A DNA stretch of 64,000 nt from Phoenix dactylifera (lineage: Eukaryota > Streptophyta > Magnoliopsida > Arecales > Arecaceae). The DNA lies in assembly GCF_009389715.1 (NCBI RefSeq), contig NW_024067666.1, positions 4,505,001-4,569,000 of the forward strand. The letters run 5' to 3'. The position numbers and the translations under genes were made by a program. This document shows, piece after piece, positions 37,301 to 49,350 of this stretch. How positions within the stretch are numbered: position 1 is the first letter of the stretch; every line of letters starts with the position of its first letter. The notes beneath the pieces are model-generated. The model was not told the origin of the DNA and did no database searches. It worked only from the letters and a program-made list of their open reading frames with translations.

Positions 37301-37537
37301 GAATCATAGCCAACAGACAAAAGTCCATCTGGAATATCTAAAAGATTACCTGGCGCCTCCTGTCCCTGATCAAAATTCAAATAGATCAAGACTCTCAGGC
37401 CCACATTTCCTACCCTTGAAACCGACTAACCAGAAAACTTGACACCTAGTTTACCAAGAACGCTGTTAACTTAGAATTTAGAATTACTTTGCTTTCTTAA
37501 CAATGATGCTGCTATTCCAAAAGAATCATCTTACCAT
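34370..37537 (-). CDS. GK1: Guanylate kinase with kelch-like N-terminal half
   Basis: Phosphorylates GMP to GDP with ATP. It is the plant AGK1 type, in which a kelch-like N-terminal region precedes the kinase. Nine coding exons: 37535-37537 (ATG only), 37255-37365, 37070-37146, 36855-36984, 35334-35696, 35100-35221, 34853-34988, 34582-34627, 34370-34479; 365 aa, all phases consistent. The N-terminal part ([27 protein letters not shown]) resembles kelch blades. The kinase domain starts near residue 108 and has the P-loop GPSGVGKGT (143-151), [19 protein letters not shown] for GMP binding, ILDIDVQGA and the lid region. The C-terminal tail ([15 protein letters not shown]) resembles AGK1 tails. 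The start codon is the last three bases of an exon before GTAAG. Likely cytosolic or nuclear, as for AGK1. Confidence 0.92.
34639..34831. repeat. Direct duplication in a guanylate kinase intron
   Basis: A segment of about 85-95 bp starting AATTCTGTGAGGAAAAGG occurs at 34641 and again at 34749 (offset 108 bp) with one clear mismatch (TTGGCTAAC against TTGACTAAC). Copy 1 begins 14 bp from the acceptor of exon 34582-34627, so it takes in much of that intron's 3' end. Confidence 0.9.
36255..36735. mobile_element. Possible non-autonomous DNA element in GK intron
   Basis: Within the 1.16-kb intron between exons 36855-36984 and 35334-35696, both ends carry related words in inverted order: CTTTAAAAAGTTAAAAGC, AGGCAAGGCGC and AAGGTGTAAGCC on the left; CTCGCCTCAAGGTGTAAGC and GCTTCTTAAAACC on the right. 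Such GCCTTG/CAAGGC-rich segments with TTTTAA ends are common degenerate plant elements. No clean target duplication was found. Confidence 0.35.
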
Positions 37538-40500
37538 GAAGAGTTTCCTTGTCTCCGATTCAGCCTTCTAAACTGGAAAACAAGAGAAAAGATTCCCATC
37601 AAGAGACAATACCCATCAAATACACACTTAAATTTCAGCAAAGGTTTCATGTTTAGAGAATTTATATATTGATGAGAGAAAACATATTAAAATTCTTGAA
37701 ATAAACCTTATTTTTCCCCAAAAAAATAAGGGAAAAATTACGGTATCCAAGGAGGAGAAATCTCATACCATTTAAAATCTAACATATCAGGAAAAAATAT
37801 TTTTCACATCCCACTCATGAAACTCTTTTTTTTTGCTACAAACACGAAAACGAAACTCGTTGCTAGAATTCTATATACGATACCATATAATAAATACCAT
37901 ATCTAATGAAAACCATTAAATTAGAATGAATATAAAACTTCATGCCAGCAGGCCCAACACATACAGCCGCATGATAACCAAAATAAGAACGCAAATCAAT
38001 CTCGAAGCTTTCCTCACGAAAACACCGTAGATTTGAAACAAAACAATAAAAAAAGTATCGAAACTTTAACTAAAACTCATGCTGTCGACCAACATAACCC
38101 TAGGGAACAACCAAAGCCCATCTACGAAAAAAGAAACCCAGAAAAGAAGAAGAAAGAACCATGACCTTGAAAAAAGGACGAAGGAACATAACAACAAAAC
38201 ACCAAACTCACCCAAAAAAAAAAGAAAGAAAAGAAAAACTGACCTTAGATCTTGAGATTGTTATATATCTTCAAGCTATAATCAAAGAACAACGCCCCCA
38301 AAAAACCCAGAAAGATAGAAAAAGAGTCCCCTCGGAATCAGGGCCAGGGGCCTTGTCTTTAGGAATTCGGCTAATAATAGCATTGCTCCTCTATTTCTTC
38401 CGCTAATTTCCTAAACCTCTTCGGATTGCCCCTCTTTTACGATAAAAAAAAACCCAGAATATGAGAAGGAAAAAAAAAAAAGTCCTGAGGAGGAGGATTT
38501 CTCGTGGCTTGGAGTTCAAAAAAAAAGAGGACACAGGAAGCTTCACCTGCTCTCCTCAAGGACTCGGCCCGGCTTATGCCTCCGAAGCGCGTTTCTCGTT
38601 TCCCTTTGGACTTTGGCTTTTAGTGAACCGCGTTCATCTAACCGGGTTCTGTGTGCCGAAACGGCCATCCAACTGGCGCAATCATCCGAATCTTCTGATT
38701 CGATCGTGACCGTTGGAGGCCATCTTTTTCTCCACCTTTCGTCCAATTTTGATGGCCCAGTGTTAATGATGGGCGGCCCCTGATGAAGTCTGAGTCCGGT
38801 GGATTGCAAGCCCACCGAACTGGTTAGGCGGAATGAGCAACCGCGTGTGTTGCAAGCCAACACCTTAGTGCTCGAGGGCGACTTAGCTACTGTCATTCGC
38901 TGGATCTAGCAGAGCATGAAAAAGGTGGGTGATTACGATCAGAAATATTCGGACGATGGTGAGAGATTCGATGGCCTTGCAGGTTAAGTATGTGTATCGC
39001 GAGGCCAACGAGACAGCAGATTAAGTAGCAACCTATATGGCCAACCATTCTGAAAATATCCTATGGCTAGAAGAGAGGGGACTACCCGATGCATTCCGAG
39101 ACTTGTTATTCTTTAATTTTTTTAGGTGTATTTTATATCTGCTACGTGTGATACAACAAAAAAATACCACTGTGATGTCTCTTACTGTGAGTGGGCCATA
39201 ATAGGTGGAACCAATTTAGGATTGGGTTTGTCCTTGTGACTGTATCTATTAGGCAACCAGATCAAACATATGCAATTTTTTATACTTATAAAATTTTTTA
39301 TCTATATTTTTTATCAAGCAACCTAGTCAATCACGTATATTCCCATCTTTTTCTAATCATTAGAAACCATTCCTATATTTGTGCACTCCGCGATCACGAA
39401 TATTCTGTTTATAATCATGAGATCCCTTATATTGACTTCTATATTTGTCCATACACTGTAGCTGTTCCTATGAAATTTGTAATTTTAGTTTAGAGATTAT
39501 GGGATATATATAGAGAAGATCAAATCATTCTTTCCAAGTTCTCGATATCATTTTGTAATTTTAGTTGTCTTAAAGATTATGTGCCTAGCTAAGTTTAGTA
39601 GCAAGTGATAAAGTCTAGAACAATTATTTTAGGTAATGTCTAAAGATATGTAGAGATTCACATTCGTCACATTCAGAGCCTACTGTTGACGCTAAAATGG
39701 AATTGAATTCATCTATGTTGGGGTGACTAGTGGAGAATATAGGATGGTTGTTTCTTGTATTTGAAAGATATTCTGTAAGAGCTCATTTGGATGCCCATAT
39801 GATCTATTTGTTGGGTACTCTTTATATAGTTGATGGTACTAAAAGATAGAATTCTTCCAATTAGAGATTTATTAGACCCAATGATCCCAAAAAGAGAAAA
39901 TGTGAAAAATCAACTTTTACAAAAGTCAGACTTTTTTTTCTTTCATGATTTGTTCAATTTAGAAGGTTCTAAAGGCTTCATTCTCCCGTGATAAAGTTGG
40001 TTAAACAATTATTAAAGAGACATTTTGTATAATTGTTATATTTTATCACGGATATTTTGGTATAAAAAAAACAGCTTTTCTACCGGGCCTAAAAATGTTT
40101 TTTCGGAAAGCTCTAAAATAAAACTTCTTCCAAAAAAGCTGTTTTTAGCTTTGTGAGAAAGCTACCCAAAATTTTTTATCAAATATTCCTATTTCATCTA
40201 AAAGTGCTTTTGATGGGCTAAAAAATGCATTTTGTCCCTCCAAAAGCTTCTCCAGATGGCCCCCAGATACTTTGGAGTTTGGAGACGCGAGCAAAAAAAA
40301 ATAGTAGGAAGGGGCAAAATCATATTCTACTATATAAGTCAATACCATTAACGAACCCATGCAGAAACCATATTTAACCGCCCGAAATTTCCTGCTCACG
40401 TTTTTCCATCTGCATGCTATGGATGTTTTCAACCCTCTATCTTACATGCTTCCACATTTTGGTCAGAGAGTATGGCTAATTAAAGAGACCAGAAGTTTGA

Positions 40501-43500
40501 ATTCTTTCTCCAGACTTTATCATCTATTTATTTAAATAAATCATACTATTGGGAAATTTATTTTTATAAAAGAAATTCAAACAAGTTCTACTCGAAGACA
40601 TTCAAAAGAAACGCATCTAGATGCTCGTCAATTCTTGATCGAAAAGTACATGAAGAATCTTTGGATCGGGGCAAAATTCTTATGGGGCAACTCTATAAAC
40701 TCCGAATTTGTTTTTTAAATTAGTGTGGTTATTCAAATTTAGCAGCATGAGAACTTTCAACCCGGAGAGGGGAATGAAAAACAAAAGGAAAGTTTCGAAT
40801 GACCCATGACTTTTTTAAGAATTTTAGTGGATGCCGGACTACGTTCTAGAAAACCATGGTGAACGGCATTATACTTCTTCACAGAAGGTCTTTTCATGGA
40901 AAAATGCTAGTTTGGCCCACAAATTGGACTCAACGCATGGGGATGGCATTAAATAATATCTTCATATCCCTCTAATGCCATTGTTTTCATGCTAACCAAT
41001 GGATTCCGTCCTTTCTTCCCTGATTTTTTTAAAGTAGGATTGACCAGATAACTTCCAAATTTTTTTTTCAAACTTTCAGCAAAAAAATCCTGTATGATTG
41101 ATGCACTTGTTAGAATTATACATAACTTCGCTTATTATAGTATGTACAATCTTGAATATCACAACTGCTTTATATTGATGCAGCAATCTCTAAAAATTTT
41201 GAAATTTGATTGTCATATTCAAATTTAGTATCTGTATCAAATTATTAAATTTGACCAATAAAATTAGAAAATAAAAGAGCATACAATGGACCTGCCCAAA
41301 CAAACCCTCCGGAGTGATGGCTCTATTCAGAGATGAGGACGTGGAGTAGGCCGAAAAGCCTGAGCAGTCCGTGTATCAATTTGGCCCAAACTTTCAGCAC
41401 AGTCGGGCTTCGTCGGGTCGGGGCCAACTGGATTTTGGTCCAGGCTTACAAGCTTTTTGGGCCTAGACCCAGCCCGAAACCAGAAATAGTTTTATTTCGG
41501 GCCCGGGCCTGAAGAAAACGAGGCGCCGCCCAGGTCAGACCCCAGCCGGTCCAAATGAAAGGGTTTTCTACTTTTCTTTTCTAGTTTGATTCATTCAAAA
41601 GAGTATGTCGCATATATTTGGTAAGCCATGCTTAGGAAAAAAAAAAAGAAAAAAAAAAAAAAATAAAAGGATCATGTAGTTTCTAGATCAAATTTTGTAA
41701 AGGTTTATGGAACCTATTATTTCCAACTCAGGTAGAAAATCTAATATAAGCTACAAACTTATGTCTAAAATTGCAAATTTTTAAATGTGTTTGCTTCTTC
41801 GTCACTAGACAAGAGAGTTGCTTCTAGGGTTTTTTTTTTAAAAAAAGATTTCAATGTGCAGATTTATCCCTTTGATCAGTCTCTACATGATTAATTCACA
41901 TTTACAAAAGGAGTTGGGAGGAGAACTTGTAGTTTGGAGAGCTGGGTTAGATAGAGCCATAGAGGCAAGACTTTAATCGATGTTTTAATTATCAAATATA
42001 GTTGGTTCTACCTCATATATCTAAAGTTTTCTTTCGAAAGTTATAGATTTAGCTGATTTAGAGTTTAGTAATCTACAAACTAGGTTTGAATGCATAGATA
42101 GATCCTTTCAATGAGTCTATCTACCAAAGGCGATACTCTAAATACAAAACTCACTATAAAAAAATCCTAATAAAACACCTAATGGTCTGTTTGGATATTC
42201 ATGAGGAATATCCTGCAAGAATTAGACCTGTTGACTTGCCCGACTCACATCTTCTAAGAGCCGGGTGAAGGCATATCCTAAATCCTTATCAGTGGGTCCG
42301 TTGGGACGTAAAAGGCAAACAAAAAAAAACTATAGAGGTCTTTCTTTTCTTCTTTTTTTTTCTTCCACAGGATTTGGATTTAGATAGGGGAGGAGGGGTT
42401 CAGTTGATATGGTCTATGTCCAAATGGATTTCCCCATCCCTAAAGTCGGCAGAAAATTTCATCCAATCCCTGCTGCATTATTCAAATAGATCTTGAGATT
42501 AGAAATAAAACTTATATGTGGTTTTGGGAAGGAGTTATATTTATCTCCAAAGGATGTATATGGCCTTGTGTTTATCTTGTCTTTAAGCTGAAATGGATAA
42601 TATAATTAATGAATATAGACTCATAAAGTAGAATACGTCCACGATCTTCGTAACACATATGATGTTCAAAAGTCAATGGAACAATTTCTCAAAAAAAAAA
42701 AGAATGCCTTGCAAATTAACAATGGTATACTTTATCCAAATCTAATCTTTTATGATCTTTGTGGTGGCCAAGTTGCTTAGATAATATCTATAAAGAAAAA
42801 AAAGCTTGTTCCATGACTAGCGGAACCCTCAAACCCTCTAAAAGAGATAATAACCAAGAGGACTAATCTACCTAGCTGAATCTTGTTTAGTTCTGGAGTT
42901 TTTGATCTATTAAAGCTGAAATAGCATAGAGGTGTTCATGATGCGATATGTATTGACTCATGAATTGTCTGTATTTGGACTACACCATGGCCATAGAGTT
43001 GGAATCTTGGAGGGGCCAGCCTCCCACTCTCTTGACTGTACTAGAACTAACATAATGCTGAACCAATCAATAAATTCCAAAGGCAAGACACAGTGACCTA
43101 ATGATGGCCAGGCCTACTCCATGGAGCCAACAGGCAATTGTCCATAATACGACCTAGCTAGATAAGGAATTAGTTCTCCAATTTTGCTCGGATGCTTCCG
43201 AAATATTACAATAACTGATGTGAGTGATTATATATACTCAAAAGCCTTGTAAAGTAGCTGTCACAGAAAAAGAAAGAAAAAGAAATAGTTATAACCACTA
43301 ATGGTGGGACTATTCTTCCCGTGAGTCCAGATTGTATTTTCTGCACGAAAGAATGATTCATCTTCTTTCATGACGTCAACCATTAGATTATGCAAATCCA
43401 TGCGAGTGCATGAAAGAAAAATATTGAAATACTTTAAGAGCTGTGCAAAATGCGGTCCCAAGGTTGACATCAAGATAGAAGAATTTTTTTTTTTTTTTTT

Positions 43501-44114
43501 TGGTGCGCAAATATAACCAGAACCCAGTCCCCCCAACATTTTCCGGTCACCACTGCCACTCTCTCAGCATCCTACACTGAACCCGAGTCAAAGTAACAGA
43601 GACTTGTCTCGAACGTCATGGTGCAATCTCTCTTAAAATTAATGTCTGGCCGTTCCGAGAATACTCTTTTCAGTGGCATTGGGAGCCACCAGGGACCGCA
43701 CTTCATCTCCTTTGACCGTGCATTCATTAGGTTAGCCAAACTTTTCAGTTTGGCACGAGACACAGATGCCAAGGTGATCACAACATCAACAAATTTAGAA
43801 GATAAATGCTCGCAAAAGAAATAAATTAAAGAGTTAATCTTTTTTATGGACAAATGGATACAAAGAAAAATGCCAATCATCACATTGATTTATGAAACAC
43901 ACATACTTAATTTACAGCAAACATAGCTTTCAGCCTCACAATTCTGTCTCTTTTCAACTAGCAAGCACTCTATGACTGAAATTAAGCTTTCAAGGCCTGT
44001 TTAGCTTACAGCTCTTCAAACACAAAAGTATATATACATATACATATATATATATTTGAAATATATAATAAAGCATTCCATGCCACATAGGGAGAGAGAG
44101 CAAATTAAGCATGG
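37538..44114. other. Intergenic upstream of GK, downstream of remorin
   Basis: It begins with the GK 5' UTR and promoter (to about 38150). A LINE fragment lies at about 38730-39166. A (G+C)-rich patch with many GGCCCGGGCC-like words is at 41340-41560, and purine runs are at 41635-41668. 39170-44114 is otherwise AT-rich with no recognisable gene. A segment at 42183-42495 has weak inverted ends (TCTGTTTGGATA) and might be a decayed MITE. Confidence 0.6.
38730..39166 (+). mobile_element. LINE RNase H fragment, decayed
   Basis: Pieces of a LINE RNase H domain are recognisable on the plus strand: NFDGPV near 38750, then LVLEGDLATVIRWI at about 38865-38910 followed by a TAG, and VYREANE near 38990-39010 followed by TAD and a stop. 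The frame changes between pieces and several stops occur. It is the same family type as the 12.05-13.3-kb element but more decayed. A short A run follows at 39161. Confidence 0.7.
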
Positions 44115-44994
44115 CTAAAATAAGGAGCGCTTGGAAGGAGCTCTACCCACAGCCCTCATCAAATTAGCCAAATCCAAAACTTTCGCCACCTTCGTCCCCC
44201 TCTTTGCCTCCGACGACGCCCTCTTCTCTTCCGCCTTCCGGTGCGCTCTCGCCAAATCGTTCTGCATCTTCTCAATTGCCTTTGCTCTCTTTTCATCCAG
44301 TTTCCTCTGCATAAATTGGCATCATTAAGAGTTTTATAACAATCATCTCATCGATATATAATTCTCTCAGAACTATCCAACTCAAGAACATATATAGATT
44401 AGTTACCTCTACTTTCTTCAACCACGCCGTCGCCTTCTCGATCTGCTCGCTTTCCCATCCATTGATGATCATGTCCTCCCGCTTGAGCCGGTTGCTGATT
44501 TTGGCGATCTCGGAGGTCTGCCATGCCGATATCTTGGACTCGACCTCCTCCTTCTTCACCTGCTGCACCGAGAGCTCCTCCACAGGGGCCGGGGAGTCAG
44601 CCGGCGGTGCATGAGTGGGCGAGGGGATGGGATTGTTGTCCGGGACGATCGCGAGCGGGTTCGTCTCCTCAAGCTCCTCCTCTCCGATCCTCGCAAGGTT
44701 CAGCCCGTCGTGGTTGCCGTTGCTGGCGTTGCTGTCGTTCTGCATGGTGGATCCGGCGACGACCATGGCGTTGAACTCTCTGCTCATAGTCGAGAGGTGC
44801 TCGCTGGGGACGTCGCTCCCCACGGAGAGCGTCGACCAGCGGTGGCTGCTGGCCTCCCACGACTCCCTCCTCCGACCGCGGCTCGACGAGGGCTCGGAGG
44901 ACGGAGGTAGCTCGTGGATGTCGCGGAATTCGGTCTCGTCGGCGGCGGCGGTGTCTACTTCTTCTCCTGTTTGAGGCCTTTGATCATTCAACAT
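44115..44994 (-). CDS. REM4: Remorin, group-4 type
   Basis: Plant plasma-membrane nanodomain protein family. Exons 44407-44994 and 44115-44306 give 259 aa. The N-terminal part has FRDIHELPPSS, SEHLSTMSREFNAMV, and RIGEEELEETNPLAIVPDN, matching the N-terminal signature I recall for Arabidopsis REM4.1/4.2. The C-terminal remorin domain (about residues 145-257) has KISAWQTSEIAKI, INGWESEQIEKA, WLKKVERKLDEKRAKAIEK and a coiled-coil run of Glu/Lys/Ala, ending APSKRSLF. The start is the first ATG (MLNDQRPQ). Group-4 remorins have been linked to stress and hormone signalling; membrane association is through the C-terminus. The closing residues are slightly shorter than I recall for Arabidopsis. Confidence 0.93.
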
Positions 44995-45940
44995 GTCAAG
45001 GTGGGGGGTGCAGGGAAGAGGTTAAGGGATTTGGACCAGGGGGGTGGGGTGGTGACCATTAATTCGTTTAGGGAGAGGGGAAAGGCAGGCTTCTCTCTTG
45101 TAGGTGATGGTGGAAGAGGGTTCGAGCTAGCCACGCATAAAAAAGGGTTTGGTGGAGTGACAGCAACCAGTGAGGACTTGAATGTTAAAGAGGCATGGGC
45201 TATGAATGGCGTGGCACCAACTTTGTTTCTTTTATAACGATATTAGTTTGTGACCGGACCCACTCACAAGCACTTTGAAGGGGATATTATTCCTTTTATT
45301 TTTGACTGGTTGTTGCAATAGGAAGTGCTTTGTCCTGATCTGATGGTGCTTTGAATGGTAACTCATGCGGTTCCCTTAAATTGATTTTAAATATAATATT
45401 GTTCCCACTAGGCCACTATTATGCTTTAAGGAAAGAAAACTAAAGATATATACTTGTACCTCTAAAGAAAACTAATTAAACATACTTGGAGCTCTGGCTT
45501 ACCTTGGCACTGATCTCTGAATGGATGAACCATTCATTAATTTGTTGTGCAACAATAACAAAGGCCAGGGTTATATGTAAGGGTAAGATAGGATTACCCC
45601 TTCTCTCCCTCTCCATGTGTGCGAGTGTGATAATAAATTAATTCTTCAATAATCCAAAAATCTCACACAAGCTGCTGTACTGTTAAAGTGTAATCTTCTT
45701 ATTATTTTATATACATTGGCGATTGAAAGGGAATCATGGAAGATTAATTATGTATGTATAAGCTGCTTAAATTTTATGTGAAGTATAGATAGCAGTTACT
45801 TTGAAGAATTTGAAGTTTCCTCCGGCTTGGATAGATTAAAAAACTCAGATATTTTTATCATCATCTAAAGTAAATTATCTGAGTAAATTGCATGTGGTCT
45901 AGAGTTAGATAATGATACAACCATCATTCTAACTTAACTC

Positions 45941-46431
45941 TTAGGGCTCGTTTGGTTCGCGGGGAAAAGAAGGGGGGAAAGTGTGGTCAACGGGAAAGTA
46001 ATGAGATGCCTCTTGTTTGGTTGGAGTTTTTCAAAGGAGAGAGAAGGGAAAGTTATATTCCCATGGGAATGTGATTCCCATATTTCATGGGAAAGTCTTT
46101 CCCATGAGAAACATGGGAAAGTTACTTTCCCATGAGGCGGGAATCACTCCATTTTTACTTTTTTCCAAAAAGTCCTTTCAGCATTAAAGAAGCATTAAAG
46201 AGGCATTAAAAACTTAATTTTTATTAAGGGCATAATAGGAATTATATATAACTTCCTAGGAAAGTGGATGGCCAAACCAAACATAAGCACTTTCGAAATT
46301 TGTCACTTTCCCATGGTCAACCAAACATGCCAAAAGTACTGTTCCTAGGCATCATCTTCCTAGGAATTTGTTTCCCAGAAATCATATTCCTAGGAAGGAA
46401 AATGCTTCCCGGCGAACCAAACGAGCCCTTA
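45941..46431. mobile_element. Harbinger/Tourist-like MITE, 485 bp, perfect 17-bp ends
   Basis: The element 45944-46428 has identical 17-bp terminal inverted repeats GGGCTCGTTTGGTTCGC and is flanked by TTA on both sides (45941-45943, 46429-46431). The inner sequence is also largely palindromic in theme (GGGAAAGT, CCTAGGAA, TTTCCCATG). Perfect ends suggest a fairly recent insertion. No transposase is encoded. It shares its TTTGGTT core with the MITE at 30204-30488 but has a different interior. Confidence 0.88.
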
Positions 46432-47590
46432 AGGAAATAGCATTATAGAGGATTTACCGCTAGCTGTCTGGGGTAGTAAGGGAAGAGAGGACACGGTAAC
46501 TGCACTGCCGTGTTCGGACTGTAAAGTCTAGAGTAGGTAGGGACGATGCAGCATCAAGAAAGAAGAGGAAGTTTCGTCGACAAATATCTCCATCATTTGA
46601 TGAATCTTTTCATGAAAAAAAAGCATACGTAGTCATGAAACGGACGCGTGGATGTCGGTGGAACCACCCAACACGAGCAGGACACGTGGACGAAGGAACA
46701 AGCCTCCTCCGGGTCCCAATCGCTTGTGGTCCGGTCCAAGGGGGCGTGCTTCCATGCACCGCGTGAGGTGACGCCATGCCTGTCTGAAGGAGGGAATTCC
46801 ATTAACGCGTACGACTCCTCCAATCCTCGGCCTCCAAATAACCCCACGTAGATGGCTTTTCTGCATGTAATAAAGGACCGAGTCGACACAGTAGAAAGAA
46901 GGAAAGCAAGACGGACGTCCGCGGCATGGGATGTGGGCGCCCATCGCGCTTAGTTTTTAAGCGTTTGGTGGAGAGTGAAGACGCAGTGGAGTGGGAACAC
47001 TTGGCTCTTGCGCTGGCGAGGAGCTTTCCACTTGATGTGATGGGATCTTTTTGGTGTTAGCTTGGGTGGTGGAAAACTTTTGACGCGTCTGAAATAGCTG
47101 CTATAATATTAGTGGACGTGGACATGAGATTTGACGTGTAGTCCTAGTGACATGAAACGTGAGCTGTTTAGCTCAATGAAACTGCTTAAACATATGGAAC
47201 GTTGGAGATTAGTTGCCCGACATGATATGATCGTATCTTCGTTCTCATTTTGAAAACGCCATATCTAGCTCCCATCTGCTAAAGCCATCGTTTATATATA
47301 TATATATATATATATAAAATAAAGAATTGAATATAGGATAGGCCCAGCATGGAAGACCACCGAAATATCTGATGATTGAGTACAGAAATGTGTGATTATT
47401 GGGAGAAGCCCAGCTCAGTATCCATTGGTGAGTGTCATGGTGTAACATGATACTTTTAGCTCGATCTAAATAGAGAGCCAAATATGCACGTGGCGATTGT
47501 CATGTTCTTTTGGCTATTACTATAAATTTGATGGGTGAGTAAAAAAAATATTATTAGAAGTATAAAAGTAAAAGAAATATTGATTTGACA

Positions 47591-47596
47591 AATATA

Positions 47597-47632
<36 letters not shown>
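47591..47632. repeat. (TA)n microsatellite
   Basis: Alternating AT tract with one interruption, in intergenic sequence. Confidence 0.9.
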
Positions 47633-47635
<3 letters not shown>

Positions 47636-48689
47636 ACATGTGTTGTCATATGACTTTTGTTATATATTATTTTGTGTATATATATGTGTACAAATTTTTA
47701 AATTAATTTTAAAAAATAGTTTATACTTACGATATTAAACATTGTAAAATTGTTTTCCTACAGTTGCATTGCCGACGCTTTACAAAGTATCAGAAATCTA
47801 TCACGCGGTGCTTTTTTTGTGTCAGCAAATGTATTAAAAAGCATCGGCAATACCAAATGTTCCAGTAGTGATGCCATATAGTTTTTGGTTTTAGTTATTT
47901 TGCCTTTCAAGAATATGGTGGCAATAGTTCTGCAAGTATAAAAACTTTACTGTGTTTATGACAATCTGAATAGGGGAAGGTGTCATAAATTTGCTATTTT
48001 GTATTCATGAAATCATTATTCAAGTGTTGGAGATGTTATAGAAGATTGTAAGGGTAAGCACTTACTCATCAAAAGAAAACTTGGCAGCTTCTTTCATCTG
48101 TATCACTAGTCATCACAAGAACCAAATCTTGATTCTATTTTTTAATGTCGATATTGAGAGCATATTTCAACAAATGGCAACTTAGTTGTATTTGGTATTT
48201 CAGAAGAACGATTTCAAAAATGAATAGAATTGAGTGGGTCAAAGCATTGGTGCAGGTATCACATGTCAGCCGTATGTGTTAAGAGTTTTAATTTTTTTTA
48301 AGATTAAATTTTTCTTATACTCTAATTTTAATTAGTTTAAATACTTTAAAATACTTTTTTGTCAGATACCTCTTTCAGAAAAAGTTGCAGCTCTTTGAAA
48401 GAGAACATTTATTTCTAAAAAGATACGATGTTTTCAAAACATTACGTATCTTCGAAATCATCACAGTCTCCTCGATCATCTATATAGAGTCTATAAATAG
48501 GCTTTGAATCCAGTATCTAGAATTTTTTAGCACAATCTGATTTCTCTCTCATTATTGGTATTTGTGTCTCTCAAGAGTTTTTTTTTTCCACAGATAGAAT
48601 ACTTTCACTCTTCAATTTTCTGTTCTCTATTCCTTTCTTTTCTGGGGCATCTGAAAGAGTTATTTAGGTCAAGGTTCTCCAAAGAACAT

Positions 48690-49350
48690 GCTTGTTGGAG
48701 AAGAATCGGGTTGAACCAAATTATTGCACCTTAGAAATGAGATTGTTGCCTCTTAAAGCCACACGTAGGAGTCAATGGCGCTCTCCTCAATGCATGACAA
48801 ATCCACAAAGGGTCGAATTAGCAGAGTATGAAGCTTGAGAGCTCTTCAAGCTTGAACAAGAGAATTCAGGCAACTATGTATTGCTTTCTAACATCTATGC
48901 TTCAACAGGGAGATGGGAGAGTGTTAGGAGAATTATGCAAAAAAAGGTGCTGATAAAATGATAGGATTGGGTAGATTTTGGTGGTAAAGTGCACCAGTTT
49001 ATAGCTGGCGATAGGTCGCACACTCGCACTGTCGGTCAGAGGAGATACACGAGATGTTGAAAGAGGTAGGAAGGAAGATGAGGGCATTAGGGTACATAGC
49101 TGATGAGAGTTTGTGTCCTGAGGTATGTTGAAGAGGAGGAGAAGGAAAAAATCGTAGGGAGCCACAGTGAGACGCTAGCACCTGGCTTTGCACTGCTTGT
49201 TTTTGATGCGAAGGCACATAGTAAAGAACTGAGGACTGTCATGTTGCTATCAAGATCATTTCAAAGATTGAAGGGAGGGAAATTGTGGTTAAAGACAACA
49301 AAAGGTTTCGTGTCTTTGAGAATGGGAGGTGCTCCAGCAAGGACTACTGG
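48690..49350 (+). pseudogene. PPR-DYW gene, C-terminal remnant
   Basis: The C-terminal E and DYW regions of a plant PPR protein (organelle RNA editing family) are readable in pieces: ALLNA and VELAEY (48776-48830), [15 protein letters not shown] (48872-48916), GWVDFGGKVHQFIAGDRSHT (48967-49026), HSETLAPGFAL-like HSE box (49162-49195), then [19 protein letters not shown] and the closing KDYW (DYW at 49342-49350). Several stops and frame changes separate them, and no PPR repeats remain upstream, so it is a truncated, dead copy. The conserved HSE and DYW words allow a firm family call. Confidence 0.85.

Larger units (their letters stand above)
44995..48680. other. Intergenic: remorin promoter side, MITE, microsatellites
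   Basis: The first few hundred bases hold the remorin 5' UTR and promoter. A Harbinger-like MITE is at 45944-46428. TA microsatellites are at 47289-47316 and 47591-47632. CACGTGG-type G-box words occur near 46683 and 47489. 48200-48680 has a TATA-like TATAAATAGG (48493) and a leader-like T/C-rich run and could be an old LTR, but no second copy was seen. No gene was recognised. Confidence 0.55.

Noticed and set aside
42183-42495. Weak inverted ends suggesting a MITE
   Set aside because: Match between ends is too short and no target duplication is visible.
44523-45237. Several plus-strand frames of 83-119 codons
   Set aside because: Antisense to remorin exon 1 and its upstream region; no recognisable domain.
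46593-46944. Overlapping minus-strand frames of about 100 codons
   Set aside because: Locally GC-rich intergenic DNA; two frames open at once and neither recognisable.
48150-48680. Possible solo LTR with TATAAATAGG
   Set aside because: No second copy, no clear ends and no target duplication; left only as a remark.
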